From assembly GCA_028274465.1 (NCBI GenBank), contig CM051455.1, positions 94,868,365 through 94,932,364 of the forward strand: DNA of 64,000 bases. The letters are read 5' to 3'. This DNA is from Plantago ovata. Taxonomy: Eukaryota > Streptophyta > Magnoliopsida > Lamiales > Plantaginaceae. Every line of letters starts with the position of its first letter. Positions within the stretch are counted from its first letter, which is position 1. Under the pieces are notes generated by a model. It saw only the letters and a program-made list of their open reading frames with translations. It did not search any database and had not been told where the DNA came from. The position numbers and the translations under genes were made by a program. Shown here one piece after another: positions 11,449 to 22,700 of this stretch.

Positions 11449-12620
11449 CATGAGTCAGTTTGCTGACAAAGGCTATTTCACAAAAATCAAGAGTGACGAA
11501 TGTAGACTCATTGACTTTTAGACCAAGAAGACAATTCTGATTGCTAGAAGAACTGGAAGTCTATATAATGTGGACTGGTCCTAAAAAATCATAGAAAAAT
11601 GTCTAGTTGCTGATCAAGGAGGCCTTGCTAAAAATGCATGGCTTTGGCATAAAAGAACAAGTCATCTGAATTTCAAGACGATGAATAAGCCTTCCAAGAA
11701 AGGACTTGTAGTTGGACTACCTAATCTCACTTATAAGAAGGATGGAGTTTGCTCAGCTTGTCAGCAAGGAAAACAAACAAAATCTTCTTTCAAGAACAAG
11801 TCAATCCAGTCAACTAAAAAACCGTGCAATTATTGCACATGGACTTGTTTGAATCCTCAGCAACATGTCATGCAGGCAAGAAGTATGGTCTAGTTGTTGT
11901 GGATGATTACTCAAGATTTACTTGGGTTCTATTCATCAAGTACAAATCAGAAACAAAGAATGAAATACCTAACTTGGTGAACAAGCTTGAAGTCATGAAA
12001 AATGACAAGGTACAAATCATTCGAACTGACCATGGTACTGAGTTTGTTAACCAGTACATAACTGAGTATTGCACTTCTAAAGGCATACAACATTCGTTAT
12101 CTTCAGTAAGAACACCGCAACAAAATGGAGTTGCTGAAAGGAAGAGTAGAATCCTTAAGGAAACTGCAAGGACTATACTTGCTGACACTGAAATAAGTGA
12201 ATCCTATTGGGTTGAAGCTGTCAACACATCTTGCTACACTCAGAATAGATGCTTGATCAACAAGGAGCACAAGAAAACTCCATATGAGTTATCATTGGAA
12301 GACCTCCAAGTATCACACATCTAAGAGTGCTTGGTTGCAAGTGTTTTGTTCTTAACAATGGTGGAGAATACTTAAGAACATTTCAACCAAAGGCAGATGA
12401 GGCTATATTTCTTGGTTACTCCTTACATAACAAAGCTTATAGAGTTTACAACAAGAAAGCACAAAAGATAGAAGAATCAGTGCATGTTGTATTCCATGAA
12501 AAGAATCAAGGAGTTCCTACTGAGAAAGAAGTCTCAGATTGTATGAAGAAGTTGATCATACAAGAACAAGAAGCTGAGAAAAGAGTTGAAAAGCCAAACT
12601 CATTGAGCTAGATGATGAAT
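11449..12620 (+). pseudogene. Sire-1 integrase
   Basis: Inserts the cDNA into the host genome. The zinc-binding N-terminal part has WHKRTSHLN (about 11643) and CSACQQGKQ (11753-11780). The catalytic core starts MDLFESS near 11836 (after a frame change), with VVVDDYSRFTWV (11893), RTDHGTEF (12020, second catalytic D) and QQNGVAERKSR (12118, catalytic E). The core frame runs to a TAA at 12322-12324. The C-terminal part at 12327-12611 has FLGYSLHNKAYRVYN (12410), the usual end of Copia integrase. Stops at 11519 and 11581 and a frameshift near 12324 disable it. Confidence 0.85.
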
Positions 12621-12733
12621 CTGACAATGAAAGGCCTAAGCCATGTAATGACAAGATTAATATAGTTCATGATAAGGAATTCCCAGCAAGAGACTCAGTT
12701 GCTCCTAAGGTTGCTGAAATAGAGCAATCACAT

Positions 12734-14026
12734 GTGCCTACTGTTGAGTTACCACAACCCAGCAACACTGAACAAATGATTGCTGATGAACAAGTACCAG
12801 TAGAGAGACAACCAGAAATCAGTAGTGCTGAACAAGTACATACTGAAGAGTCACGTGTTGAAACGCATACATGTCCAAATCCAAAGAGAAAAAAGCATGT
12901 TGCTAAATGGATTAGGGTTCATCCCTCTAAGGATATGATTGGTGAACTTGATAAGCACCAAGTGGCTAGATCCAAAGCTTCTAACAACAAGGAAGTTGCT
13001 GAAGAATCAATTGTTGTTGATGTGGAAGCATTGTTCTCTTGCTTTGTGTTAGAATTTGAACGTAAAACCATAGAAGAAGCTATGAAGCATTCAGAATGGA
13101 TTAAGGCAATGCAAGAAGAACTGGATCAACTTGAAAGGAACAAAGTCTGGAAACTTGTACCCCTTGCTAAAGGAAAGAAAGCAATTGGTACTAAGTAGGT
13201 GTTCAGAAACAAGTTGACTGAGTCTGGTGAAGTAACAAGGAACAAAGCAAGATTAGTTGCTCAAGGTTACTGTCAGACTGAAGGATTGGACTTTGATGAG
13301 TCATATGCTTCAGTCGCTAGATTCGATGCACTAAGACTTTTCTTAGCCTTTGCTTCTCATAATGACTTCATTGTTTACCAAATGGATGTTAAAAGTGCAT
13401 TCCTGAATGGTGAACTTGCTGAAAAAGTCTACCTAGAACAACCCCCAGGTTTTGAAAATTCCTCAGAAACCAAGATGGTATATAAGCTTTAGAAAGTTGT
13501 ATCTGGTTTTAAGCAAGCACCAAGAGCTTGGTATGATACCTTATCTAAGTTCTTGTTGAATAATGGTTTCAAGAAACGTGAGGTGGACAAAACCTTGTTT
13601 ACCATGAATCAAGATGGTAAGTTACTTTTAGTCCAGATTTGTGTGGATGACATAATATTTGGGTCTAAAGACAAGCAACTTTGTGATGACTTTGCCAAAC
13701 TCATGACAAACAAGTTTGAAATGAGTATGATGGGCAAACTGAAATACTTCCTAGGATTGCAATTCAAGCAACTCAATGATGGAATATTCATAAGTCAATC
13801 AAAATATGCAAAAGAAATGCTCATAAAATTCAGGATCAAAGAAGATGAAAAGCCTGAAAAGATCCCTATGAGTGTTGGTACCAAAATGGGCTATAGCAAA
13901 CCTGACAAAAGTGTTGCTGAACACAAGTATAGGAAGCTCATTGGTTCCTTGTTGTATTTAACAGCAAGTAGACCTGACATTTGTCTGTGTGCTAGATTCC
14001 AATATGATCCTAAAGAATCACACTAA
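12734..14026 (+). pseudogene. Sire-1 reverse transcriptase
   Basis: Copies element RNA into DNA. A Glu/Gln-rich linker (12734-12860) precedes the RVT_2 domain: EAMKHSEWIKAMQEELDQLE (13078-13137), ARLVAQGYCQTEGLDF (13250), VYQMDVKSAFLNGEL (13375, first catalytic D), GFKQAPRAWYD (13506) and ICVDDIIFGS (13637, the YVDD-type box). LKYFLGLQF (13741) and SLLYLTASRPDI (13950) follow. In-frame stops at 13196 (TGG to TAG position) and 13490 (probably CAG to TAG) and a stop at 14024 split it into three frames that otherwise stay in one register. Confidence 0.9.
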
Positions 14027-14520
14027 AAGAAAGCAATCAAAATACTGAAATATATCAAAGGTACTGTCAATGTTGGATTATGGTATCCAAAGGATTCTGG
14101 ATTGCAATTGGTTGGATACTCAGATGTTGATCATGCTGGATCAACTCTTGATAGAAAAAGTACTTCTGGAACTTGTCAGTTTCTAGGTACTAGACTAATA
14201 TCATGGTTAAGCAAGAAGCAAACATGTGTTGCCGATTCTTCAACAAAATCTGAATACATTGTTGCAGGTTGTTGCACTTCTCAAATCCTATGGATTCAGC
14301 AACAACTAAGGGATTATGGTATCCATGAAAAGAAGACTCCAATTTTTTGTGATAATACAAGTGCTATTTCTATCACGCAAAATACAAAGTTCCATGCATG
14401 AACTAAGCACATTGATATTAGACATCACTTCATAAGAGACCATGTTGAGAAATGAGATATTGAGGTTTTACAGGTAGGTACTGAAGATCAGCTAGCTGAT
14501 AGCCATTGCCTGATAATAGG
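14027..14520 (+). pseudogene. Sire-1 RNase H
   Basis: Degrades the RNA strand of the hybrid. Motifs: LVGYSDVDHAGSTLDRKSTS (14109-14165), SWLSKKQTCVADSSTKSEY (14200-14257, catalytic E in SEY), CDNTSAISI (14349) and, after a TGA at 14399-14401, TKHIDIRHHFIRDHVE (14404-14450). The TGA sits where the family has Arg (HARTKHID), a CGA to TGA type change. Pol ends near 14520. Confidence 0.85.
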
Positions 14521-14590
14521 TTTCCAATGCTAAGGTACAACCTTGGATTGATTGAACTACGTCAATAAGAAAGGAATGACTACTTGGTTG

Positions 14591-14978
14591 CTGAAACGGT
14601 ACTCAGCAAATCAAGATTAGCTTATGGAATATTATTCAAAGAGAAAGTGTTTCTTAACTATTCAGCAACATTATGGATCTCCACCATAATAAAAGTTAGC
14701 TGATTAGAAAGTGTTTGTTGAAACATGCATTCAAAAAATTGTCAATCAAAGATAGACATTTGTTAGAAAACTTCACTACTTACTGGAACGGGCATTCAGT
14801 AAGAAGGGAATTTAACATTGTTGAAACGGGCATTCAGACAATCAAGGATACTGAAACAAATATTCAGTATGAAGGATGAACAAAGACTGAGACAGGAACT
14901 CAATAAAAGAGTAAAGGATTTTTACTATTTACCTTATTATCTCACAATGAAAAAGGATATACTGAGACGGGAACTCAG
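14591..14978 (+). repeat. Array of short CTGAAACGGGCATTCAG hairpin motifs
   Basis: In the non-coding stretch just after pol, a 16-19-base motif recurs at least seven times: 14591-14606, 14718-14735, 14781-14800, 14820-14837, 14851-14867, 14887-14902 and 14961-14978. The consensus is CTGAAACGGGCATTCAG, with variants such as CTGAGACGGGAACTCAG. The outer halves are complementary (CTGAG...CTCAG), so each is a tiny hairpin with a purine-rich loop. Spacing is 20-130 bases and not regular. It is a repeated structured element of unknown role. Confidence 0.65.
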
Positions 14979-14984
14979 AAACCT

Positions 14985-15567
14985 TTGTTGCCTTAAAAGA
15001 AAAAGGAGATAATAAATTGAGGTGGAACCATCAGCAAGTACTAGGCTTGTTACTTGAAAAGTAATTTCTAAAGTCAGAATGTTCATACACTTGCTGAGGT
15101 TATTTATTTGTCTGTTTAGAAAGTACAAACGCTTAAAGAGACAAAATCCCTTCATTCAAGGTAAATTTTACTCATGACGTTATATTAACACATATAACTT
15201 GTAAAGTAATCATGACATCAAAATAAATCGTGGTCATTGATGAAATTCAAGTTGTTGATCTAACAGGTCATTTGTAAAAGTATAAATCGTGTTGTGACAG
15301 TTAAGAGTTAGTGGCCCACTAAGCATTTATTGCGGAGTGTGACTACTCTCTCTTCGTATCTGTGTTACTTGCTGAGATCTCAAAACGATTGAGAGTCTCA
15401 CAGATCCAAGATACTATATATATGTGGAGTTAGGACAAACACAAAATTCTTTACAACTCCCACATGTTTTTACTCAGAATAGCAATTTCTGCTCTGAAGC
15501 TCTCTGTCCCTCAGGTCAAATTCTACCTTATTTCGTCCATCAAAGCTTCTTATCTCAACTATATAAG
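14985..15567 (+). other. Non-coding leader before the extra ORF
   Basis: AT-rich stretch of about 580 bases between the hairpin array and the ATG of the extra ORF. It includes a TATA-like run, ACTATATATATG, at 15412-15423 and another, CTATATAAG, at 15560-15568, directly at the start codon. These could form an internal promoter, but nothing else supports this. Confidence 0.4.
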
Positions 15568-16061
15568 ATGTCTCCCAAAAGGTCAAACTCAAAAGTTTCA
15601 AAGTCCAACAGTGATGTAAAAAACACTACACCAGTTGCCTCTCCGGCAAAAGACACAGTGAAGAACACGGTGAAAATCGTGCTAGCCAAGGACAGGGTTA
15701 CTCAAAGACCCATGCTTGCTTCATTTCTAAACATTGAAAAGTGTGGAAAAATGATGCAATGGGGTTCAATGGTGAAAGAAAAATACATTCTCTACTACTA
15801 CAAGGAAACCCATGAGAATCTCGAAGCCTTGACTTACATAAATCAACAAGGGCTTCTGGGTTTCATCACTGCCTGTCCCAAAGCCTTGAGTGTTGTAGAT
15901 GTCATGGAATTCTACAACAACTCAGAGGTTCAAAGGATTACAGATGATCAAGGAGTCACTGAAAAAAGTGATTTCCACATCTGTACAAGGAAAGACAATC
16001 GTCCTGAAATGGACTGATTTTGCTGAAATCTTTCAACTTCCGACCACCGGAAGTGAAGAAG
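15568..16061 (+). pseudogene. Sire-1 extra ORF, 5' part (broken by LINE-C)
   Basis: A long coding region downstream of pol, in the position where some Sireviruses carry an envelope-like or other extra ORF. The start chosen is the ATG at 15568 (MSPKRSNSKVSK). After a basic Ser/Lys-rich N-terminus comes a globular part (QRPMLASFLNIEKC, QGLLGFITACPKALSVVDVM) resembling the domain annotated as 'putative plant transposon protein' in plant genomes; this is from memory and not searched. A frameshift lies near 15975-16010. The ORF is cut at GSEE (16049-16061) by LINE-C and resumes at 19749-19761. I see no signal peptide or membrane segment. Confidence 0.65.
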
Positions 16062-16756
16062 TTATATTTGTTTTTGTTTGGAACAAAGATAGATTTTATT
16101 CCAAGTATGACAATAAAAGTACATCATCATAGTTACAAGAAAGTTCTAAAACAGCCTCCTTAGTTACTAACAAAACAAAAAGAACAACAAAAAACCTACA
16201 AAGAAGGGTAGGATCTCAATGACTCACAAAAATCTCGCATACTCGGATGGAAAGAACAACGACATACAACTATTTGTACTATCCTGCGCAAGAGCTGAGA
16301 TAAATCAGAACATGACGCCTGAAAAATTCACTCATTCCGTTCCCTCCAAATCGCGTAAACCAACTCAGTGAACACAACCTTCAAAAAATGTTTTCTGACA
16401 TGTTTCCCCCTAATCGCATTTGAGACAGCAGCAACTTATGTTCTCCAGTCCCCAACAGGCCGCGACATATGAAACAAGATAAGAGTGGCTTTCCACAAAG
16501 CATTTATCTCAGAACAACCAAAAAGTAAATGGTCAATAGACTCATTTACATCCCACATAAAGCACAGAGAAGATCCACATTAATATTGAATCTTATCAAC
16601 CTATCTTTTGTTGCCAAACGACGTTTTAAGGCCAACCAAATAATGAATTTTGCACGGCGCGTAGCCATGTTATTATGCACAAGTTCTCGCCACTCTAATT
16701 TTTCTCCTGTAGGCCGAAAAATTAGATAGGCAGCTTGCTGAATGAAAAAAACCCCA

Positions 16757-17426
16757 TTAAAACTTGAATCCCCCAGCAGATAAATTGATAAAACTCCTCA
16801 ACTTTAACAACTTTTTCATCAAAAAGGAAACCTCATTTGGTACCTCCATGGTCATAAAGTGCCCGTCCTTAATATAGTAGACATGAATCCAACGTATCCA
16901 CAACTTATCCACCTTGTTATGTAAAGTCCACAAGAACTTAAACATACAAGCTTTGTTTCAAGAAGGGAGATGTAGAAAATTAAGTCCATCACATGCTCTT
17001 GGTTGACAAACTTCATCCCAAGCAACAAGAGCTCTCCTATGGTTCCCCACATCCCCGGACCAAAGAAATTGCCTACATACGCTTTAAATTGCCTTCATCA
17101 CCTTTTTAGGGAAAACAAATACTTGGCTCCAATAATTTTGAACAGAATATAAGAAACTTTGCACTAATTGGACTCTTCCCCCATAGGTAAGAAAACGAGT
17201 AGTCCAATGGCATACCTTAGCTACCATTTTCTCCAAGAGACGTTGCTATTGTAGGATAGAGAGTCTCATAGCATTTAGAGGGATACCTAAATACCGAAAA
17301 CATAAAGTTCCTTCTCGAATCTGAGCAGCAGCAATAATCTCCGCCTTCCTAGCATCATTAACACCCGCAAAGTACAATTCACTCTTCATTTAATTAGCAG
17401 TCAAATCCGGCGTCTGACTAAACTGC
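16757..17426 (-). pseudogene. LINE-C C-terminal RT and zf-RVT part
   Basis: Downstream of the RT core on the minus strand, the frames are broken into short pieces. Recognisable are LWTLHNKVDKLWIRWIHVYY (16930-16870), a typical lead-in of the zf-RVT zinc-binding region of plant LINE ORF2, and upstream fragments of the RT connection region. The zinc ligands lie beyond and are unclear. Sequence from 16062 to 16756 is the degraded ORF2 end and 3' untranslated part. Confidence 0.6.
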
Positions 17427-18752
17427 TTAAGAAGGGAAGCCAGCCACAGACCCCACTATTCCCTTAGAGAAGAATAGAAGGTCGTCCGCCAATATAAGGT
17501 GAGTAATATTTAACTTGGAGCACCGAGGATGATACTTAAAGGACGAAATCTGATGTAAAGGCTTCATCAATATACTAAGATACTCCATACATAGAACAAA
17601 GAGGAAGGGAGAGATAGGATCCCCTTGCGTAAGTCCTTTCTTACAAACAAAGGGTTCAGTGATTTCACCATTCAAAGATATTTGGCAAGAAACCGTAGTC
17701 AAACAAGTAATGATCCAGCCTACAAAAGGACTTGGAAACCCCAAAGCTCGAAGAAGATCCTCCATAAACTTCCAACTAATGGAGTCATAAGCTTTTTGTA
17801 GATCCATCTTGATCATACACCTAGCCGACATATTCTTCCTACCGTATCCCCGAATTAATTCTTGAGCTAGAATCGTATTATCATGAATATATCACCCCGA
17901 GACAAAAGCAGCTTATTCATCCCCTACCAAGTAAATCATAACTGGGCTCATCTTATTTGTGATTATCTTGGAGATAATCTTATAAACAACATTACAACAA
18001 GCTATAGGACGAAAGTCACGTATAGTTGTAGCAGTTTGACCTTTTGGAATGAGCATGATCAATCTAGTGTTAATGCTCTTTAGTAGCTGGCCAGTCCTAA
18101 AGAAATCACAAACCGCATCAGTAATTCCGCCTCCAATAATAGGCCATGCTTTTTTGTAAAACATGGCGAAGAACCAATCACTTCCGAGTGCTTTATCATC
18201 CCCAATTGATGCCAAAGCTTCCCAAACCTCAGCTTGTGTAATCTGAGCAACAAGATTTACTCTCTGATCAGTACTCAAAATAGGACCATTATGAATTACA
18301 TGCAAATCAACACTCCTACAAATGATCGTCGTAGTCCCCAAAAGTCCTTTATAAAACCTCACCACTTCACCTTTAATATCCTCATTTTCTGTGAGTCTCT
18401 GACCCTGGAGGCTAGTCAAAATTGATATTCTAGCTTTCCCTTTTAATTTACTAGCATGAAAAAATTTGTTATTTCCACCACCCTCCTTTAGCCAATGTAC
18501 TTTTGCTTTCTGTTTAAGAATCTGCTCCTCAATTTGCATCCAACGCTCACATTTCTCCTTGGCTTGTTTCATGCTATTAAATAGTTGAATGTTTAAAGGG
18601 TCAGATTGTAATGACTGCTGTAAAGAATCCAAGTTGCACTTTGCATGTGCAATCCTCTGTTGCGGCTGGGAGAATAATTTCGTCATCCCTCTCAAATGCT
18701 CCCAACATGACTTAAGTTTTGTCCAAACCCAGAAAATTCGAACCCCCGACAC
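17427..18752 (-). pseudogene. LINE-C reverse transcriptase
   Basis: Minus-strand frame 18752-17913 carries the linker HWLKEGGGNNKFFHASK (about 18500-18450), then the RT start with the altered DDKALGSDWFFAMFYKKAW (18200-18140) and FRPIACCNVVYKI (18020-17980). After a stop near 17912 the frame 17831-17427 has MIKMDLQKAYDSISW (17815-17770), QGDPISPFLFVLCMEYL (17630-17580) and LILADDLLFF (17495-17465), where the usual FADD reads LADD. Catalytic aspartates are kept. The stop and the frame change make it a pseudogene. Confidence 0.85.
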
Positions 18753-18839
18753 TTGTTCCCTTCAACAGCTACCTCTACTACTCCATTTCCATACAATTGC
18801 ACCCAATCACTATTAACAAATAGTTTATCGATCTTTGTA

Positions 18840-19420
18840 TATATCAAGTTACCAGATTGGTTGTTGTTCCATCTATGCTCCTATTATAATAGTTTAACTC
18901 CTGCAACAAACAATCAAAAACAACATCACGAAATGGGGAACATTCAGCCTCAGAAACCGCTAACTCTCCCCATCTGTCATGCGTTGAAAGCACATTGTTG
19001 AAGTCTCCGAGGACCACCCAGGCTGAGGTAATTATGGCTACAAATCTACGCAATTCAGCCCATAAAGCCTCCCTCCCTTCACTTTCATTGAAGCCACAAA
19101 CAAAAGTAACATAAAACTTCAAATTTCCACCTAAATCAAAAACTTGACCATGGATAGACTGCGATGTAGTAGCCAAAAGATGAAACTGAAGTTGAGTAGC
19201 ATCCCAAAGTACCCAAATCCTCCCATTCTCAGCATCCACATAGTTATCAACCCACTGCCAATTACCACCAAAAAATCTTTTTATTCAACCTATTTTGTGC
19301 TGCTTTACTCTTGTTTCCAGCAAACCCATAATAGAAATCTTATTACTTCTAAAAAATCTAACTACCTCAATCTGCCTCAAAGATTGATTCAGACCACGAA
19401 CATTCCAAGACGACACTATC
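18840..19420 (-). pseudogene. LINE-C endonuclease
   Basis: On the minus strand, RIWVLWDATQ (19225-19195), FYVTFVCGFNESEGREALW (19115-19060), WVVLGDFNNVLSTHDR (19020-18975, the GDFN motif) and CSPFRDVVFDCLLQELNY (18940-18890) give the APE-type endonuclease. The first third, with the E-bearing motif, falls in other frames around 19420-19240 with stops. Needed for nicking the target DNA; broken here. Confidence 0.8.
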
Positions 19421-19748
19421 ATTGAATATTTGGGTTGAGGTCAATCCCTTTTTCATGCCTTGTTGTTCTTCCCAATGATCCAAAGGTAATATCCAAATCT
19501 TGCGCATTTTGCACACCTTCAATAGCATCCAAAACCTCAAACTGATTTCCTTGAGGCATCTCCATCTGTACCATATTTTGAAGAGCAGGTTGGTTAGCTT
19601 GCCTTCTCCCGACTGCCACCCACTGGTTATCTGGGGCTCTTTGCCTCTGTCTATTCGTACGTTCCACCTGCTCTCTGTGTTGCTGTTGTTGTTGCTGGCT
19701 TTGAGGTCCCCTAGGTGGCTGCTGTTGCTGAGGCTCCCTGGTCTCAAT

Positions 19749-22700
19749 GGAAGTGAAGAAGATTTGACTGACTCTCTTGAAGAGATTATCGAATTCTATG
19801 GTAACGTTAGAAACACCAACATGAAAATGAGGTGGCTCCACTTCAGTTTGAGAAGACTGAGGTTAAGAGAAAGCACATCTCTAACTCTCTAGGATTAATG
19901 GCCTTGTTGATTAGCAAAGTCCTTGACTCCCAAATTGGAGGAGTTGACCAGATAGGACTAAAAAGATGGCCCTTGCTGAGACATATCCATGAAAGCAAGA
20001 CAGAACTTTGCTGCGCTAAGTGGATCTTCAACAAGATTGTTGACTGCCTTGTGAGATTTAAGGTCAGAGTTGAAGACAACACTATAACTCCTAATGGACC
20101 AGTGTTGTATGGACTGAAAATTTGCTATCTTCTTGAGCACTTAGGCATAAAGGTCAGAGAACCAGTTTCCGTCAATAAAGTTGCATGTAATTTGGGAAGG
20201 TTTAATTGCAAAAAGCATAAACCTAAGAAAGATGATGCCAAAGACAAGAAGAAAGCAAAGAGCTCTAAGGTTGCTGATATTGATGCTGGTACTATGACCC
20301 AAAGTACCAAGGAATAGAAAAGAAAAGCTGATGCTGACGACCTACAAACAACAGCTTCTTCAGTCGCTGCTCCAGTTCCCACAAAAAGGAGGAAGCAGTC
20401 AGCAAATAGACCCAAGCCAACAAAAAGGACTGCTAGAAAGAAAGTCCACATCATTAATGATGTTGATGATGCTGATACTCCATCACTTGTTGAAAAGCAA
20501 GACGATAGTGTTGTTGACTTAGAAGTTCATGGTGACACTTCTACTGCTCAACAACCAATTGTTTTGGATGCTGGCCAAGATTTACAGCCCCCCAGGCAGT
20601 AGAAATAAAAATCCTGCCCTTGTCAATGTTGATAATAATCAAGAGAATGATGAAACTGAGTCAGAAAATACTCAGGAAATAAATGTCCCAGATCTGTACG
20701 CTGTCACTTTAGCTCCACAAAGTGATATAGTTGTTGAGTTAAGATTTGTTCCTGCGCCTGAAAATATTGTTGCTGAAATAGCAACAACAGTTGAAGAAGA
20801 GACAGTTGCTGAACAAGCAACTAGTCCAGAAAGAGTTGTTGTTGAGACAGCAACAACTGATGTGGAAAAGATAATTGCTGAAGAAACAACTAGTCAAGAA
20901 AAAGAGGTGCACACATAGTTGTTGAGGAGATACCACATAGCTTACCCATCTCATTCACTCATCCACATGACCAAGTTAAGGTTGTGCTTGAAAACTTAAG
21001 AGATGAAATGGAAATGGAGGTGCTAGACAAGTCTGATCAATTAGTCACTCTATTTATGACATCAAGTGAGATATATGGTCCAGAAACTTTTGCTCAACTT
21101 GTCAACTCAGAGACAAGGGAGAATGTTGATACTTCACAACTTTCTCATGAAGAGCAAAACAAGAAGTCTGCTGAAGACAAAGTCCCAGATAATGAAGAAG
21201 TACATGCTTCAGAAAATACTGAGTCACCACCGGTTGTTCTTCAGTAGGTAGTTAACTCAAATATTGGTATAACTTCATTATTGGACTCTTTATTACTAGC
21301 TAATATTATTGTTTCTTTACAGACTTCTCAAGATGCAAGTCAAAAGCAAGCTGAGGCTTCTGCACCAGAAACCACAACTCCTGCTCAGCACGTAGATGTT
21401 AATTTTGGTGAAAATACTAAGTTTAAAAACATAGTACTTGTGTCCAACACTTTGTTATTTCAGGATGATCAAAACAAGAAAGCTACTATGGTTCCTGAAA
21501 AGATGGATGTAGAAACTGCACAACCAAGTGTGCAACATGAGCTTGCTGAAAATCAGCAAGTAATTCATGTAACAGTTTTAGACTCTAAAACTACATCTAA
21601 ACATCCTGATACTAACAAAATACTTTATCAAGCTCAAAAGGAGATGGATCAACCTGCCTCTCACACTGAAATCTCTCAAGTCACCTTTGAAGATTCGTAT
21701 GCAAACTACAAGCACAATACCTTGTCAAAAGTTGCAAAATCTGTCAGCAACTGGCAAAGGTACAAAAGGATGGATTTTTCTGACTTGATCCCTCACCTCA
21801 CCAATGAGAAAAAGTGGAATTCTCTGCTGAAACTGGAACGCTTCATTCATTCCATCATGCCTCAAAAACACCTTTTCTTCTCTCAGCAAATGGACAGTGA
21901 GCTAGTCACAAAGATTAGAGAAACTTTGAAAGAAAAGTTCAAAAATGCTCCTCCATCTAAACTAGCTGAGATGACTAAAGCAAAATATGTGCCTGTGGTT
22001 GTTGACCCACACATACTAAATGAGAATGAAGAAGTTACCAGTAAAGCAATGTACACACATCTTCCATTGGTTTTCGTAACTGATGATCAAGAAGATAGTG
22101 ATGATGAAGATTCCAGTGGTGAGAATGGTCTTGAGGATTCTAAGGACAAAATGGACGACGATAATGATTCACAAGGTCCTAGTCCAGGTGCTGATGGAGT
22201 GAAACAAGTAGTTGCTGATCAACCTGATCAAGCAAATGCTAAAAAGCATGTTGCTGAGCAACCACCACCTCCTAGCAACCAACAAGAGTCTACTCCTGCT
22301 GCTGCTGAAATTCCAGCAACTGAACAAGTTGCTGGGACTTATGAAGAGAAATACAGAAAGTTGGCAAAAATTGCCAAAGTAAAAATGAAACTTTCTGACG
22401 CCGAGACAGTTGTTCTCGATGCCAAGGTCACTGAATCAGACCTTGAAGATGATGAACATGATGAAGACTTGCAAAGAGCTTTGGCAAATAGTAGACATAT
22501 ACATGTTGCTGAGACACAACATTTGTCTATTGCTCAGTCTTCAGGAGTGAAAATCCCGGAAGATTCCTCCCTTCCACCCCTTACTACTGGTGAAACTCCA
22601 GTTACTAAAAATGTTGAGTCACAAGCGTTGCTTTCAGCAACCACTCAACCAGAACACATAGTGACTGAAAACCTTAGAGAAAAGGTTGATGGTCTTGACA

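Larger units (their letters stand above)
16062..19748 (-). mobile_element. LINE-C, 5'-truncated LINE inserted in Sire-1
   Basis: A 3.69-kb minus-strand LINE inserted in the extra ORF. It is flanked by a perfect 13-bp target duplication, GGAAGTGAAGAAG, at 16049-16061 and 19749-19761. The host frame reads on across the join if the element is removed. The 3' end, on the left, has a degenerate T-rich run (an A-rich tail on its own strand). The 5' end, on the right, starts inside a Gln-rich ORF1/ORF2 linker, so it is 5'-truncated, as usual for target-primed insertion. Coding parts are endonuclease, RT and zf-RVT. Confidence 0.9.

Noticed and set aside
19419-19841. Minus-strand 140-codon Gln-rich frame as one gene
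   Set aside because: Its first part is antisense to the Sirevirus extra ORF and only the part left of 19749 belongs to LINE-C. The frame crosses the insertion junction by chance.
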